From Ustilago trichophora (Eukaryota; Basidiomycota; Ustilaginomycetes; Ustilaginales; Ustilaginaceae), in NCBI GenBank assembly GCA_900323505.1, contig OOIN01000031.1, positions 536,408 through 600,407 on the forward strand: DNA of 64,000 bases, read 5' to 3'. The translations under genes were made by a program, and so were the position numbers. Below are positions 22,001 through 32,132 of the stretch, piece by piece; within the stretch, counting starts at the first letter, position 1; each line of letters opens with the position of its first letter. A model generated the notes under the pieces. The model saw nothing but the letters and a program-made list of their open reading frames with translations, made no database searches and was not told the DNA's origin.

Positions 22001-23570
22001 ACAGATAAGGCGTGTTGACGCCTGGCAACTTGCGCCTGAGACGGAGCCGGGTGAGGACATTGTCGAGCTTGCCAACGTTCCAGTGCTGGGTGCGATCGTC
22101 GAAGAGGGTGCCCTTGAGATCGGCGCCGTACATGGGTGGCTTGCCAAAGTTGAGACTGCGCCAGTACTCGCTTTCAATCTCTCGACATACCTCTGGCGTC
22201 CACTCTGAGGGGGAGGGAAGCGTAGGTGGGACGGTCAAAGCTTCCTTGTCATCTGCTGCAGGCTCGGTCGAGTCGGAGTCGAGCTTGCTTGTGGAAGCGG
22301 TAGAATTGCCATTCAACTGGGCGATCTGCTCGGACGAAAGGGCTTCCTTGCGCCAACAGTTCTTGTAGTCAAAGGCGCACCATTCGTCGTGAGTGGTCGC
22401 TTCTGCTTCCCAATTCTTCTTTGGCTTGACGGGTGAAGCATCACGAGAGGTGCAAGGAGTCTTTACAGCGCTCTGAACGATTCTCTGAGAGCGACGTTCG
22501 GGAGACGAGGGGGAGGCGGGAGGAAGAGCGGAAGTGGAGGGTTCCTCAGGCTGTCCGTCTTGAGACTTGTTTGAGGAGTCGTCCTCTTCGTCGACACGTT
22601 TGCGTTTGCCGTTGGACTTGGGCTCGACGACGGCGACAGTAGAGGGCCGAGCTTTGCCACTTCTGGTACGTACGCCGTCTTCTTCGAGGATGGCAGAAGT
22701 GGCGCTGTCCCTTGTTCCAATGTTTTTGGGACCCCAACCACCGTTTGAGACGCCTTCGACTTCGACTTTCCACTTCATACGATCCATCTCGGGACCTTTT
22801 TGGCCTTCAGAGATGCAGGTGTCGGCCCACTGCTTGGCGTTCCAGATCTTGGCGGTACGGGTGATGTTGGTCTGACGCCAGACGCCGGAGCCAGCAGGGG
22901 TAAAGTGCTGTGTGATGGCGTTGCGAATGCGGACTTTGGAGATGTCGGCGAGCTCATCCTCTTGTTCTGCATCTGAGGATGGATCTTGATTGGGTCTGTC
23001 GAGTGGACGAAGATCGGGCAAAGAGTCGCGCCATTCTTTGGGGGCAACCACCTTGACGATACCGTACTGCATTCCCCAAGTGTCGATGGCTTGGCAGAAG
23101 GCGTAAAAGTCGTGGAACTCGTGCATGGTGGGCTCAAAGACGGGAATGCCATCGTGTGAAGAGGAAGCAGAGCCATCGGCGGGATAAAAGTAGGCTGGCT
23201 CGATCGAGGCAAGGGTGTGCTGGTCGTTTGGTGGAGGTGATGTTGATGGTTGAGGCGCTGCTGTGGAGTGCTCCACTTTGGATTGATGTGGCAGTTTGGA
23301 GGAAGAGCTTTGGTTGAACTGTGAAGTGGACTGAGCATGGTCGGAGCCAGCGGCTGAGGTAGCTGGAGTAGAGTGGCGGCTGGACTCTGTGGGTGGATGA
23401 GCGGGTGACATATCGTTGGAGGGCGAAGAAGCAGAGGCAGCGAGAGCATCGAGCTGAGGAAGACGAGGAGATTGAGCTGATGCGAGCTGCTCGGTCATGT
23501 CGAGCTGCTTTGTAGGGACGACTGGGTGTTGTGGTGAAGCGGCGATCATGGCAGCATCGGAGATCGACAT
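19026..23570 (-). CDS. JmjN/JmjC histone demethylase, KDM4/Rph1-like
   Basis: A 1514-residue nuclear 2-oxoglutarate/Fe(II) enzyme predicted to remove methyl groups from histone H3 lysines (K9/K36 in this family). JmjN lies at about residues 135-180 (IPVFEPTMHEFHDFYAFC). JmjC spans about 515-665, with the iron ligands His and Glu in AWHVEDMDLYSINY (near 533) and the second His in GYHSGFNMGYNC (near 623). KQWYAI supplies cofactor-binding positions. A Cys/His-rich extended PHD region at about 765-885 follows (CIFCP, CQICP, CTRGKCPRSAHVSC), as in KDM4 proteins. The last 500 residues are Ala-rich then Gln/Pro/Tyr/His-rich, probably disordered. The ATG at 23570 is chosen because the frame upstream has only a GTG. 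It diverges from the auxilin gene across 1.55 kb. Confidence 0.93.
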   Translation of the reverse strand: MSISDAAMIAASPQHPVVPTKQLDMTEQLASAQSPRLPQLDALAASASSPSNDMSPAHPPTESSRHSTPATSAAGSDHAQSTSQFNQSSSSKLPHQSKVEHSTAAPQPSTSPPPNDQHTLASIEPAYFYPADGSASSSHDGIPVFEPTMHEFHDFYAFCQAIDTWGMQYGIVKVVAPKEWRDSLPDLRPLDRPNQDPSSDAEQEDELADISKVRIRNAITQHFTPAGSGVWRQTNITRTAKIWNAKQWADTCISEGQKGPEMDRMKWKVEVEGVSNGGWGPKNIGTRDSATSAILEEDGVRTRSGKARPSTVAVVEPKSNGKRKRVDEEDDSSNKSQDGQPEEPSTSALPPASPSSPERRSQRIVQSAVKTPCTSRDASPVKPKKNWEAEATTHDEWCAFDYKNCWRKEALSSEQIAQLNGNSTASTSKLDSDSTEPAADDKEALTVPPTLPSPSEWTPEVCREIESEYWRSLNFGKPPMYGADLKGTLFDDRTQHWNVGKLDNVLTRLRLRRKLPGVNTPYLYWGMWRATFAWHVEDMDLYSINYIHFGAPKQWYAIRQADRQRFESAMAGAFPSDSRRCPHFMRHKSYLASPSFLASHGIRPLKLVHNAGEFVITYPYGYHSGFNMGYNCAESVNFALESWLDIGRKANYCHCDQSQNSVRIDVDAMLEESKEMEELERKRELRRAKEDTVRAIEEEDLEKRRIKNEKAKERRKQKKEAEDAAAAAAAAGAANVPAISLPFQGGVDFYVDPKEAATSPCIFCPANVDVDLVPTPSDIPSTNPKLKAMADRHAHRLCASFVPETWVGKQGKAEVVCGIEGIDKARFSLKCQICPNPALQKLYPKIQCTRGKCPRSAHVSCALVEDNGWFLDVCPAETADRLEGKKTSSNAQQADGLEDGERLVVLCKTHNPLFREAEEARKADELRERIHSLPIPSMVKIKTSGGMFQALMVEVSEEADEITIEDEGRPSTVKFQQIILDSPAEDLAVKEEPQAPAVASTEVVVAADGGDAAPPAKRRRKASEKASANAKAANEEAVEASIAAAAAAAATATTDDDAAGAAPAPKRTRKLRAKAEPAATETVAELPAVYTQKNTPAKKAKAELAEPKPKQKRQAKKKAQTVQPADAAEVVTSPLDAQQMPLPPVSWPGHPSQHPQQQLQPQPQALPPATKRGPRATYAAQPPGSQPHYAEHRPQFQSQHQHQHQHQQQYPGPEYGQMYRNQPYPSNGDAVAYGNQYGPSHSSAYPSRNYDPEAERHHMASRYAQSSVSAASPSYGHSRPSSGHPHGTPSSHPSYQQHPAYPHPDGHVSVGGNTPQSRHSALAATSSSPAPPLMSSATSTPSSASQYGYIAAPAVGYRDRSPPLPTYSKPLAAHQPQHLPHGGELHGYPDYRPPYNHHPLHPSYQLQQQGQLYRQQRQQQQYGYGADGRTQQQQYHPTQEQQGGRTRYTDEQHHNHPLRHPDKDLQPTPSHRPPQMGYAQYAPPSPLDHHAYQQQQQQQQVGQYGTLQGYVNGH

Positions 23571-25046
23571 GGTGCGAGGTGAGAGAGCAGCATGCACCAG
23601 CCGCTGTCGGTTGGGATGGAGCGACTCAGCCTAGCTTAGGCTTTGGAGAGATGACAAGTGCGATGGCGAGTGACGTAGTAGAAATGTAGCGCAGGTGGTC
23701 CGCACTGTTGCGGAAAGGGAGATGTAAATGGTTGTATCCTATCAGAGTGATTCGAGTTGGGGTGGTAACGGCGGAAATTAGTGGCGATACTGAAAGGAAG
23801 ACGACTGAGGAGTTTGCTTTGAGATGGTGGCAGTGGTGAGAGTGATGATGATGATGATGATGATGGCGACGAGGAGAGTGAATGAGGGAAGGAATGAGTG
23901 TAATGAACCCAACAGAGACATGGTCGGAAGCGCCGACACTGGAGAGAGAGTGTGTGTGTGCTCAACTGGAAGCCGCTTCGGAAAATTAAACCAAAAAAAA
24001 AAGGGGGAAAAAAGGAAGAGCGCAGCAGAGACGACACGGCGGTAAAAGAGAGGCGGAAATTTAATTTTGTTTTGGCAAAGAGGTGTCAGCTTTGTCGTCA
24101 AAGTGGCATATTGACACTCATCGTTACCGGCTCATCCGCGATCATTACTAGATTGGGTCACATGCGATTGTGATACGATGCTGAGGTTGAAAAGCGGTAC
24201 TGTACTGTACTGTACTGTAAAACAGCATTCAGCGTATCAAGGATGTACCGATGGCTGTTTGACAAGCCAGAAGCAGAATTTGACCCTGAGCGCGCGACCT
24301 TGGCTCAGTCTCACGTTAAAAAGAAAAGAAAAAAAAACCCTAAAAAGAATGCGCGCCTCTTTCGAGCACTTTAGCTGTCTCCAAGTGTACTGGACTGTAG
24401 CAAGGCATGAAGATCGAAGCAGAACAATGCATCAGAGCGCAGTGCACTGTAAACCTGAGACCCGGACCCTTTCAAGCTCAAGCAAACCAAGCAAAGAGAT
24501 GCTATTTTGTTGTTTTTTCTAAGCGAAATGCGCACTCTCTGCAGCTCCGCTACAGTATCACTCGTCCTCGCCACCATCACCACCATTTCTTACGCGCTTG
24601 TCGCCTCTCTTGTTTCCCATGAGTGAGAGAGTGGTTCATGTATTGTACTGTAGCATCTGAAGCGTGACAGCCGCTCTTGCTCTTCCGCGACGATATGTGA
24701 AAATGAGATTGTTCGGCCACTGTGGACCGAGTCGTCATAATCAATCGGTACTATCCGTCGACTAAAAGTCATCGAACAAAGAGGTCGTGTGAACAGCAGT
24801 TAGGCATTGTGTCTCTGGTAATATGTGACTCGGCCGAAACAGCATCAAGATCGGAATTTCGCAAATGTGGAGTACTGTCAGATTGACAAAAAGTGTTGGA
24901 TTCCAAGCCACTCTTCCAGAAATCACATCCAACACCCACACACACACCACACACACGCACAGACACACCCTTCAACCTCGGCTGCTCCGAACCAACTCGA
25001 AGCTATCTTTGCCTCCTCCTTAACACTATCACACACACTCCTATTT

Positions 25047-25080
<34 letters not shown>

Positions 25081-25122
25081 TCTCTCACCTCTTCTATATC
25101 ATCACAACGCCACTCGATCGCG
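23571..25122. promoter_or_regulatory. Divergent promoter region, KDM4 and auxilin
   Basis: This 1.55-kb space holds no gene. It contains an ATG-trinucleotide run near 23845, a five-unit ACTGT repeat (24198-24219), another TACTGTA near 24645, and a pure CT tract (25047-25086) that ends about 40 bases before the auxilin ATG, the usual place for a pyrimidine-rich core promoter or leader. Confidence 0.6.
24198..24219. repeat. Tandem ACTGT repeat (TACTGTA motif)
   Basis: This run contains four overlapping TACTGTA words in 22 bases. It is in the divergent promoter between the KDM4 and auxilin genes and has the same sequence as the runs at 498 and 36531. Confidence 0.75.
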
Positions 25123-28056
25123 ATGGACGATTTGCTCGATCTCAGTTGGCAGCCAACCCAAACCAAGCCTCAGTCCTCGTCATCATCCTCTTTCAACAAC
25201 AACACCACCACCAACTCGGCTTTGGCTTCGCCATCCTCCAAGCCCAACTATTATGGCTCCTCCTCAACCTCCACATCCGCTTCTGCCTCCAACAATGCTG
25301 CTGCATCCAAAACAACCGCTGCTCACTCTGATGCATTCTCCTCCCTCTTCTCTTCCTCGTCCACCGCAAAGCAGCAAGCAAATTTGAGTCTCGCCCAACG
25401 TCAGAAGCTCGCCAGTGAACAAGCTCTCAGAAAAGCACAAGATGAAAAGCGACGAAACGATGCTCTTTGGTCCGGCATCGAATCCGCCAGCTTTGGTGGT
25501 TCGGCTCCTTCACGCCAACAACCACCATCTGCTACTTGGCGTCTCAACTCGCCTGCACCCACGAGTGCAGCCCCATCCAATACTGCTTCAAACTCTTCCA
25601 CTCAGGCTGCTCAAGATCCTTGGGACTTTGACGCTTTCTCGTCTGCCCTTCCTTCCAAGTCAACGTCGACCGCATCAAAACCTACATCTACTCCAACCTC
25701 ATCCATCACTCCACCGAACGCGCAGCTCAGCAACGATCCATTCGACTTTGATAGCTTCGATTCACCCTTTGATGCTCCCAAACTAGCCCTTGATACCCAA
25801 GATCAAGACCATGTCGATGATATCCTCGGTGCTCTTGCCATGCCCGTATCCGACGCTCCCAAGCAATCCCTCTCGCCACTCGATCCTCGAGTCGCCGCTC
25901 TCTCCAGCTCTACCTCAACTTCTTCTGCCGGCAGCTCCAGAGTCCCTTCGCCAGCAAGTGGCACTCGACCCGTCGGTGGCCGCTCGACACCCGCAGCCCG
26001 AAGCAGCTCTCCTCCTCCTCACGTTATCGGTCAGATTGTCGAAATGGGCTTCTCACCTCAAGAAGCTAGGCGCGCCCTCGCCCAAACCGAAACTGGTGTC
26101 AATGTCGAAGCTGCACTCGAGCTTCTCATTGGCTCCGGTAATGCATCTCATCAAACACACGAGGATGATGAGCGTTTAGCACGCAAGCTGCAAGCCAGGG
26201 AACACAGCCAAGCACAGTCCCAATCAACCTCCTTCCGCGACTCTGATGACCAAGACGACGCTCAGCACATGCAGCACCGAGAACAGCATCATCATCCACG
26301 TCATCCTGAACAGCGAGGCACCCATCCTCGAGCTCCTGGTCGCGCGACACCCAATCCGGACGGTGATGCCGCTGCAGACTGGCAACAGCAGGCCGACCAG
26401 CTTTATGCTCAAGCTTCCGAGATCGGCACTTCAGTGCTCAACAAAGCAAGCGCCTTTTGGTCCTCCGCCAAGGCTCAAGCGCAAAAGGCGTTGGACGAGC
26501 GCAACCGTGCAGCTGCCGAGCGTAGCACCACGCCCTCTGATGCAGGTAGCGAACGCCATCGAGCCCGCAGATGGGGCGCCGCTTCGGCAGGAGCAGGAGC
26601 AGCTCGTACCAAAGAGTGGGAGGGAAAGCCCAAATGGATGATTGACGCTGAACGAGCCCAAGAAGCGGAGAGCGGGACAGCATCTAACCAAACAAGTGCC
26701 GATGTGCCTATGGCTGCAGGTGGTTTCAAGGACTCGGATCACGAGGACGACGAACCAGCCCAACAAGTTCCAGAGCCACCTACCAGAGCTCCTCGTCGAC
26801 CAGCTGCTCCCGCAGCCGGCGTTGCTGCTGCGGCTGCTGCCATGTCATCTGCTGCCAGCGCTTTGTGGGGTGGCAAAGCCGAAGATAATCCACAACACGT
26901 TCCAAGACACCAGAGCCCTTCGCAAGCTTCACCCTCTGTTCCTGCTCGTTCAGCTGCTTCTGCTGGTATCAAGGCTCCCTATGCCTCACCCAATCGACGC
27001 GGCCCCACTCGATCAGCAGCCCCCTCCCCGATTCCACCCAAAACCTCCCAAAAGCGACGTCCCATCCCATCCGATGCTTCGCATTCCATCTCGTCCGCCA
27101 ATCGCAACAAGCAAGAAGGCAACGACCACTTCCGACGTGGTGCCTATGGCGATGCCGAAACCAGCTACACCCGTGGCATCTCTGCTCTCGAATCCTCCTC
27201 TTCCGACTCTATCCGACTAGTTCCTCTACTCAGCAATCGTGCCAATGTGCGCTTGAAGAATGGGGACGCTGCTGGGACCATTGCCGACTGCGACCAACTG
27301 CTCACTATCATACTCTCCCTCTTTGGCGGATCTCAACGCGATGCCAATGGAAAGATCGCCGTGTACCGTGCAAGTCAGGAAGCCGCACTTCCGGCAGAAC
27401 TTGCAGAGATCAACCTCCGAGAGACATATGGCAAAGCCCTGGTTCGACGTGCACAGGCGCTCGAAGCTAGTGAAAGATGGAAGCAGGCCAAAGCGGATTG
27501 GGAGGTGTTGCTCGAGTACGAAAAAGCGGAAGGATCTGGCGTCAAGACTGCGACGAGTAACATGAAGTTTGCTCGAGAAGGACTATATCGATGTGGCAAA
27601 ATGTTGGGGGAAAAAGTGGTCGGTTCGGCTGTGTCTTCTGGCGCAACATTACGATCGGGTGGCACTCGAACACGAACTCGACTTGAGAAATCTGGTGAGG
27701 AGAAGGCTAGCGAAGCGTTTGCCAATCAACAAGTCAGTCAAGCTGCCGAAGCCAATGCCAAGTTTCAACTCAAAGATTCGGTGGATGCCAAAATCGACGC
27801 TTGGAAAAAGGGCAAAGAGACCAATCTTCGAGCGTTACTTTGTTCGTTGGATACGATTGTTTGGCCCGAATTAGGATGGAAACCTATAGCTCTACATCAA
27901 GTTCTGGATCAAGCAGGTTTAAAAAAAAACTACACCAAAGCTATCGCAAGATTGCATCCGGATAAGCTGAAAAAGGAGGCTACAATCGAGCAAAAAATGA
28001 TTGCAAATGCCGCTTTTGCTGTTTTGAATGATGCTTGGAATTCACAACAGCAATAA
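25123..28056 (+). CDS. SWA2: Auxilin-like clathrin-uncoating factor Swa2
   Basis: A 977-residue cytosolic co-chaperone that recruits Hsp70 to clathrin-coated vesicles. Its order of parts matches Swa2: a disordered Ser/Thr/Pro/Asn-rich N-terminus with DPWDFDAF and DPFDFDSF clathrin/adaptor-type motifs (about 165-215), a UBA domain at about 303-340 (IVEMGFSPQEARRALAQTET), a TPR block at about 655-815 (NKQEGNDHFRRGAYGDAETS at its start), and a C-terminal J domain at about 893-977 with the HPD tripeptide in ARLHPDKLKK near 942. The J domain is at the extreme C-terminus and lacks the usual N-terminal J helix, as in auxilins. The frame is uninterrupted. Known function in the family is vesicle uncoating and ER/Golgi traffic. 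Confidence 0.92.
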   Translation: MDDLLDLSWQPTQTKPQSSSSSSFNNNTTTNSALASPSSKPNYYGSSSTSTSASASNNAAASKTTAAHSDAFSSLFSSSSTAKQQANLSLAQRQKLASEQALRKAQDEKRRNDALWSGIESASFGGSAPSRQQPPSATWRLNSPAPTSAAPSNTASNSSTQAAQDPWDFDAFSSALPSKSTSTASKPTSTPTSSITPPNAQLSNDPFDFDSFDSPFDAPKLALDTQDQDHVDDILGALAMPVSDAPKQSLSPLDPRVAALSSSTSTSSAGSSRVPSPASGTRPVGGRSTPAARSSSPPPHVIGQIVEMGFSPQEARRALAQTETGVNVEAALELLIGSGNASHQTHEDDERLARKLQAREHSQAQSQSTSFRDSDDQDDAQHMQHREQHHHPRHPEQRGTHPRAPGRATPNPDGDAAADWQQQADQLYAQASEIGTSVLNKASAFWSSAKAQAQKALDERNRAAAERSTTPSDAGSERHRARRWGAASAGAGAARTKEWEGKPKWMIDAERAQEAESGTASNQTSADVPMAAGGFKDSDHEDDEPAQQVPEPPTRAPRRPAAPAAGVAAAAAAMSSAASALWGGKAEDNPQHVPRHQSPSQASPSVPARSAASAGIKAPYASPNRRGPTRSAAPSPIPPKTSQKRRPIPSDASHSISSANRNKQEGNDHFRRGAYGDAETSYTRGISALESSSSDSIRLVPLLSNRANVRLKNGDAAGTIADCDQLLTIILSLFGGSQRDANGKIAVYRASQEAALPAELAEINLRETYGKALVRRAQALEASERWKQAKADWEVLLEYEKAEGSGVKTATSNMKFAREGLYRCGKMLGEKVVGSAVSSGATLRSGGTRTRTRLEKSGEEKASEAFANQQVSQAAEANAKFQLKDSVDAKIDAWKKGKETNLRALLCSLDTIVWPELGWKPIALHQVLDQAGLKKNYTKAIARLHPDKLKKEATIEQKMIANAAFAVLNDAWNSQQQ

Positions 28057-28492
28057 TGGAGTGACTTTTTCTTTTTTTGGTCAGAATTCGTAATCAATTT
28101 AGTATATGCTTGTTGTTTGTTGTGCGATTTTGGGGGGAGAGTGAGGAGAGGAAGTGGGAAGAGGAGGGATGTGAACAAGCGATTGACGGTCTCAAGTGAA
28201 GTTTTGGTAAGGGAGGAAAAAAAACGAGACTTAAGTTTGACGTTTGTATGAATCGAAACCAGAGGCAAAACCAAGGTGTGAAAGAACAAACAAACAGCGT
28301 TGAAGAATGTACCAGACCAAAAAAAAGAAAGAGTATATATGGCGTGTTGGTCAAAAATGTGGGTTGGAAGGAGAGGATATTGGTTGATGATAAAAGTGGA
28401 AGCTCAAAAATAAGGAATAATGTTGAAATGGATGAGAATTGGTTGGGTTACTGATTTGTTTTTGACAAGGTTGAAAGGTGGGAAGGGATATC

Positions 28493-29460
28493 TTATCGCC
28501 TTTGAGGAGGAGCAGCGGGGTTATTTTGATTTGCGCCTGCAGCAGCAGCTGCTGCTGCTTGTGGTGTGGCGGGGGGCTGTTGAGGGTTCTGAACCGAGAG
28601 TACAGAGCTAGCGTATCTCGAGATCAAATCTGTGAGGGTCAAATAAGCCTTCCTAAGCACAGGTGGACAACTCTGATGCTGGGTATATCCATCCAGGATG
28701 TTCTTTACATGTTGGAAAGCCGCCCTCGTAAACGAGCTCATGTAAAATCTGAGTCGCAAGAAATGGGCATAGAAAAGAGGAGCCATCAAAGAGTTTCGGA
28801 AGAGAATAGCGCCAAACAGGACGCGTGCAAAGATGGCCACTTCGGCATAGGCAACAAATCGCATAGCGGGATCGTAGTTGGCTTTAACCCAGGATTGGAC
28901 GAATTTGGAAATCTTGGCAGAAGTAGGAGGAGGAGGAGACGCAGTTGCTGAAGTAGACGAAGATGCGTTGGTAGATGTGGTTGTAGATGAGGCAGAGGGA
29001 AAGAGCATAGGGATGACAGTAGTTCGTAGGAAGGTGAGGACGTGGAAAAGGGAAAAGGTGACAAAGGGAATCAGGGTGATAAAGATGGGTTTGGACATGA
29101 ACCAGTATACGGCCAGGAAGAGATACTGGACGTTTTCATCCATCAAAGCGCGCTGAATGTAGGGTTTGTTGAGTTGAGGTACACCAAACGACTTGTATAC
29201 GACGACGCAGTAAGAAACGATGGCACCGAGATAGGTAGCGGTATACCATCGGGATAAGCCTCCGGAAGAGGTTGCAAACATGAAAGTTGCAGCGAGGTAG
29301 CGCAGACCGGCAAAGAAGCAGAGGAAATGACCTGCCGCCCAGATAAGGTGCGGTGTCGAGGCCGAAGGTCGTGGCTGTGCGAAAGGTCAAGAGGAGATGA
29401 GTTTTGTGAGTACAGTTGAGTTCAAGTGGCATAGCGAGATGGATGGATGAAACTCACCAT
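28493..29460 (-). CDS. Pom33/TMEM33-family membrane protein
   Basis: A 294-residue multi-span protein of the Per33/Pom33/TMEM33 family, found in the nuclear envelope and ER membrane and linked to nuclear pore distribution. Exon 1 is only the start codon (29460-29458), followed directly by a GT-AG intron (29457-29375, donor GTGAGTT, acceptor GCACAG). Exon 2 is 29374-28493 and opens PRPSASTPHLIWAAGHFLCF. Family-like hydrophobic segments include the one just named, YLGAIVSYCVVVYKSFG, and YLFLAVYWFMSKPIFITLIP. A Ser/Thr-rich linker and a Gln/Ala/Pro-rich C-terminal tail are lineage-specific. The coding frame upstream of the internal Met at 29281 is clearly similar in character to the rest, which is why the longer spliced model is preferred. 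Convergent with auxilin. Confidence 0.83.
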
Positions 29461-30053
29461 GATGGGCAATCGACTGTGTAATTCAGCAAGTGGACTTGAG
29501 CGTGCCTATGTGATTCGTGCGTATCCTGAAAGAGGTGGTGATGGTGGTGGTGGTGGTGGTGGTGGATACGATGATGATGTGATCTGTGCGTGCGTGTGAT
29601 GAAAAGGAAAGGAAGAAAGTGTGATAGAGTCGTGACTATAGCAGAGTGTGGAGGGATCAAGCTCAAAAAGCGTGGGATCAAGCGCGGCTAAGCCGATTGG
29701 ATTCGAGAGATACGGACGGATGAGCCGACGCATGCCACGCAATACTGTACTGTCCGACTGTGTTGGAAAGGGGTGATCTGAGTCGTCATTTGTTTTGCAG
29801 TATTTAAATGCAACCGATTTGAGCAGTATCGGTGTTCCCGATTTGGATTTGCTTGGCTCGGCTTGGCTTGGCTGAGGCAATACAGTACAGTGGAGGCTCA
29901 GCCATGATCAGCATCTGACTCGATCTTTACCATCATCCCATCATCCCATCAATAAGGCGTCGCCATCCATCCTCATTCACCTCGCCACATAGCAGCAGCA
30001 TGATCGACAGGATACACATCTTTCTACTTTGACATTCACTAAACATCACAACA

Positions 30054-31733
30054 ATGTTTGGAGACGCAATATCACGTTCACCCCAAACACCATCGCCCTG
30101 GTCTACTCGTCTTTCCACCTCTGCCTCTACGAGCGCTTCCACTACAGCGCCTCCCACTCCACCTTCGAATCATCCCTTTGGCGATTCTCTGCATCAGCTT
30201 ACGAGCTCTGGTGGCGCCGAAAAGCATCAAGAAAACACGCAGTTGCCAGCGTTGCATTTGCTCAACATGTCGTGTGACGATGCGCTTTCCGATCTAAGCG
30301 ACGAGGCCGACGGCTTCTTCTCGCTCGACATGGATGTTAGCATCGATCAGCAGCTCAAACATCACGACCACACACATGCTATTCCATCTCTGGTGACCGA
30401 ACGATTCGATTCATCTTCACAGCAACCCAGCCGCGACACTTTGGCTTCTCCATCCCTCAATCCTGCTGTACGCAGAGCTTCCGAGACCGTCGCATACTCG
30501 TCTTCTCCACTAGAACGTGTTGGGCTCGACCCCATCATCGCTTCTCGTTCCCGCAACTCTCCCGTCTTTAATGCGGACCACATCACCAATGCGTCCACCA
30601 ATGCCAACGTCGACACTCGGAACGCTTCAACCCCTTCTGCATTTGGTCCCATCGCTCCCGAGGTCGATCAGAAGGGCAATCTTGAATACAAACTCAAGAT
30701 CCTCCCTCCAAGCAGAGAGCGTTTCGATCGTCTCGTCACCCAGCTCAAATGGAGGCTTCTCGAAGGTGCAGGTCTCGCAGTCTACGAAATTGGCGTCCTT
30801 GACGATGGAACCCTCATTGGACTCGACCCTGACTCGATGAAGGATTCGCTCAAGCTTCTTTCCCTCATGGCAGCCGAGGTGGGCGCAATCTGCTACGTAC
30901 AGCGTGTCTTGGCTCTGGAAAAGGTCGCAACTCCCATCGGTGATCATCATGATCCTCCGTCCATAGCCTTGCCGCAACACTCTGCTCCTCCATCTCGATC
31001 CTCGGCCTCTCGTCTGACAGCAGCAGAGTCTGATCTCAGTCTACGTGCGCTGCCATCTACCGAGGCGATACAGACGCTGCAGCCTTACATCTACACCTCG
31101 GAGATCGACGACGATACGCGATCACATTTGCTCCAGAGTGGTGCAGCTGGTCTGTACCGCTTCGACATTGCAGAGCAGCAGACGTCGATACCACCTCGCC
31201 TCGTCAGCGATGCACCCCATACAGCCATTGCCTCCATAGCAGCCGTCGATCCAACCCAAGCAGCCCCAATCAGCGCCACCGACGACGACGCGGCAGAAGT
31301 CGCCATGTCGGCCCAAACCAAGCGACGTCTACTCAAAGCTACAAATAGTCTCCCTAGCTCCAAGAACACCTCTACATCCACCAACGCATCCACCCCCCGA
31401 CCAAAAAAGGACATCCTCCAAGGGCGCCATCAATCCGAAATCGTCTATCTACCATCCAAAGAGGAGAAGCGTATCCTCCGAGCAGCAGCCGCAGTAGCAG
31501 ACGCCGAGATGGAAGCAGCCATCAACTCACCATCTCCACCCACAGCTCCACCCACCGCAGTCGCAGTTCCCCAGAATGCAGCAGAAAGAGCACTTTCGCA
31601 TACCCAAGCGCATGAACGCAAGATGATGGCCAAAATGGCGCAGGTAGCCGACTCTGTCCAGCCCAAAACAGCTCGTGCTCGCGCACGGGCTCGCAAGATT
31701 GCCACTAGCTCGACCGAAAGCTCAGCAGCAACA

Positions 31734-31764
<31 letters not shown>

Positions 31765-32033
31765 TGCCATCGACTCATTCTGCCAGCCCCTCGCCCGTTT
31801 CGTCACCGGCGATCAAGGCGGTGTCGATGCCCAACAATTCAAAGGCAGCCTACACGGGATACGAAAACGTCATGTCGAATTTCGGCGTTCTGTCCGAGAG
31901 AGCCGCACGTACCCTGTCTGCAAAGCATGGCATGGACGCGGTGGTCAAGGCGAGATTGATAGTCGAAGCGGTGGTAAGGAGGGAGGTAGATTCAGAGCAT
32001 ACACCATGTGGATTTTCAGCGGGCAAAGGATAA
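30054..32033 (+). CDS. Protein with GTPBP1/2-like N-terminal domain, no GTPase
   Basis: A 659-residue protein of unknown role. Residues about 205-290 (EYKLKILPPSRERFDRLVTQ, then LKWRLLEGAGLAVYEIGVLD) closely follow the segment that precedes the G domain in GTPBP1/GTPBP2 translational GTPases. No P-loop, DxxG or NKxD motif occurs anywhere in the protein, so it cannot be a GTPase. The rest is low complexity: an acidic Ser/Asp N-terminus, a Ala-rich stretch with a Thr run encoded by ACG repeats near 31735-31760, and a short conserved-looking C-terminal helix region beginning YENVMSNFGVLSERAARTLS. Proteins of this layout may be a fungal family; I do not assign a function. Single exon, divergent from the Pom33-type gene, convergent with the next. 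Confidence 0.7.
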
Positions 32034-32132
32034 GCTTTGTCTTGTTGGCGTAGAGTAACATTGAATACTGTATACTATTCAGTCCGTAATGCAGTGAAAC
32101 CAAGAGCTACTATACAATACAGATGGCGAAAT

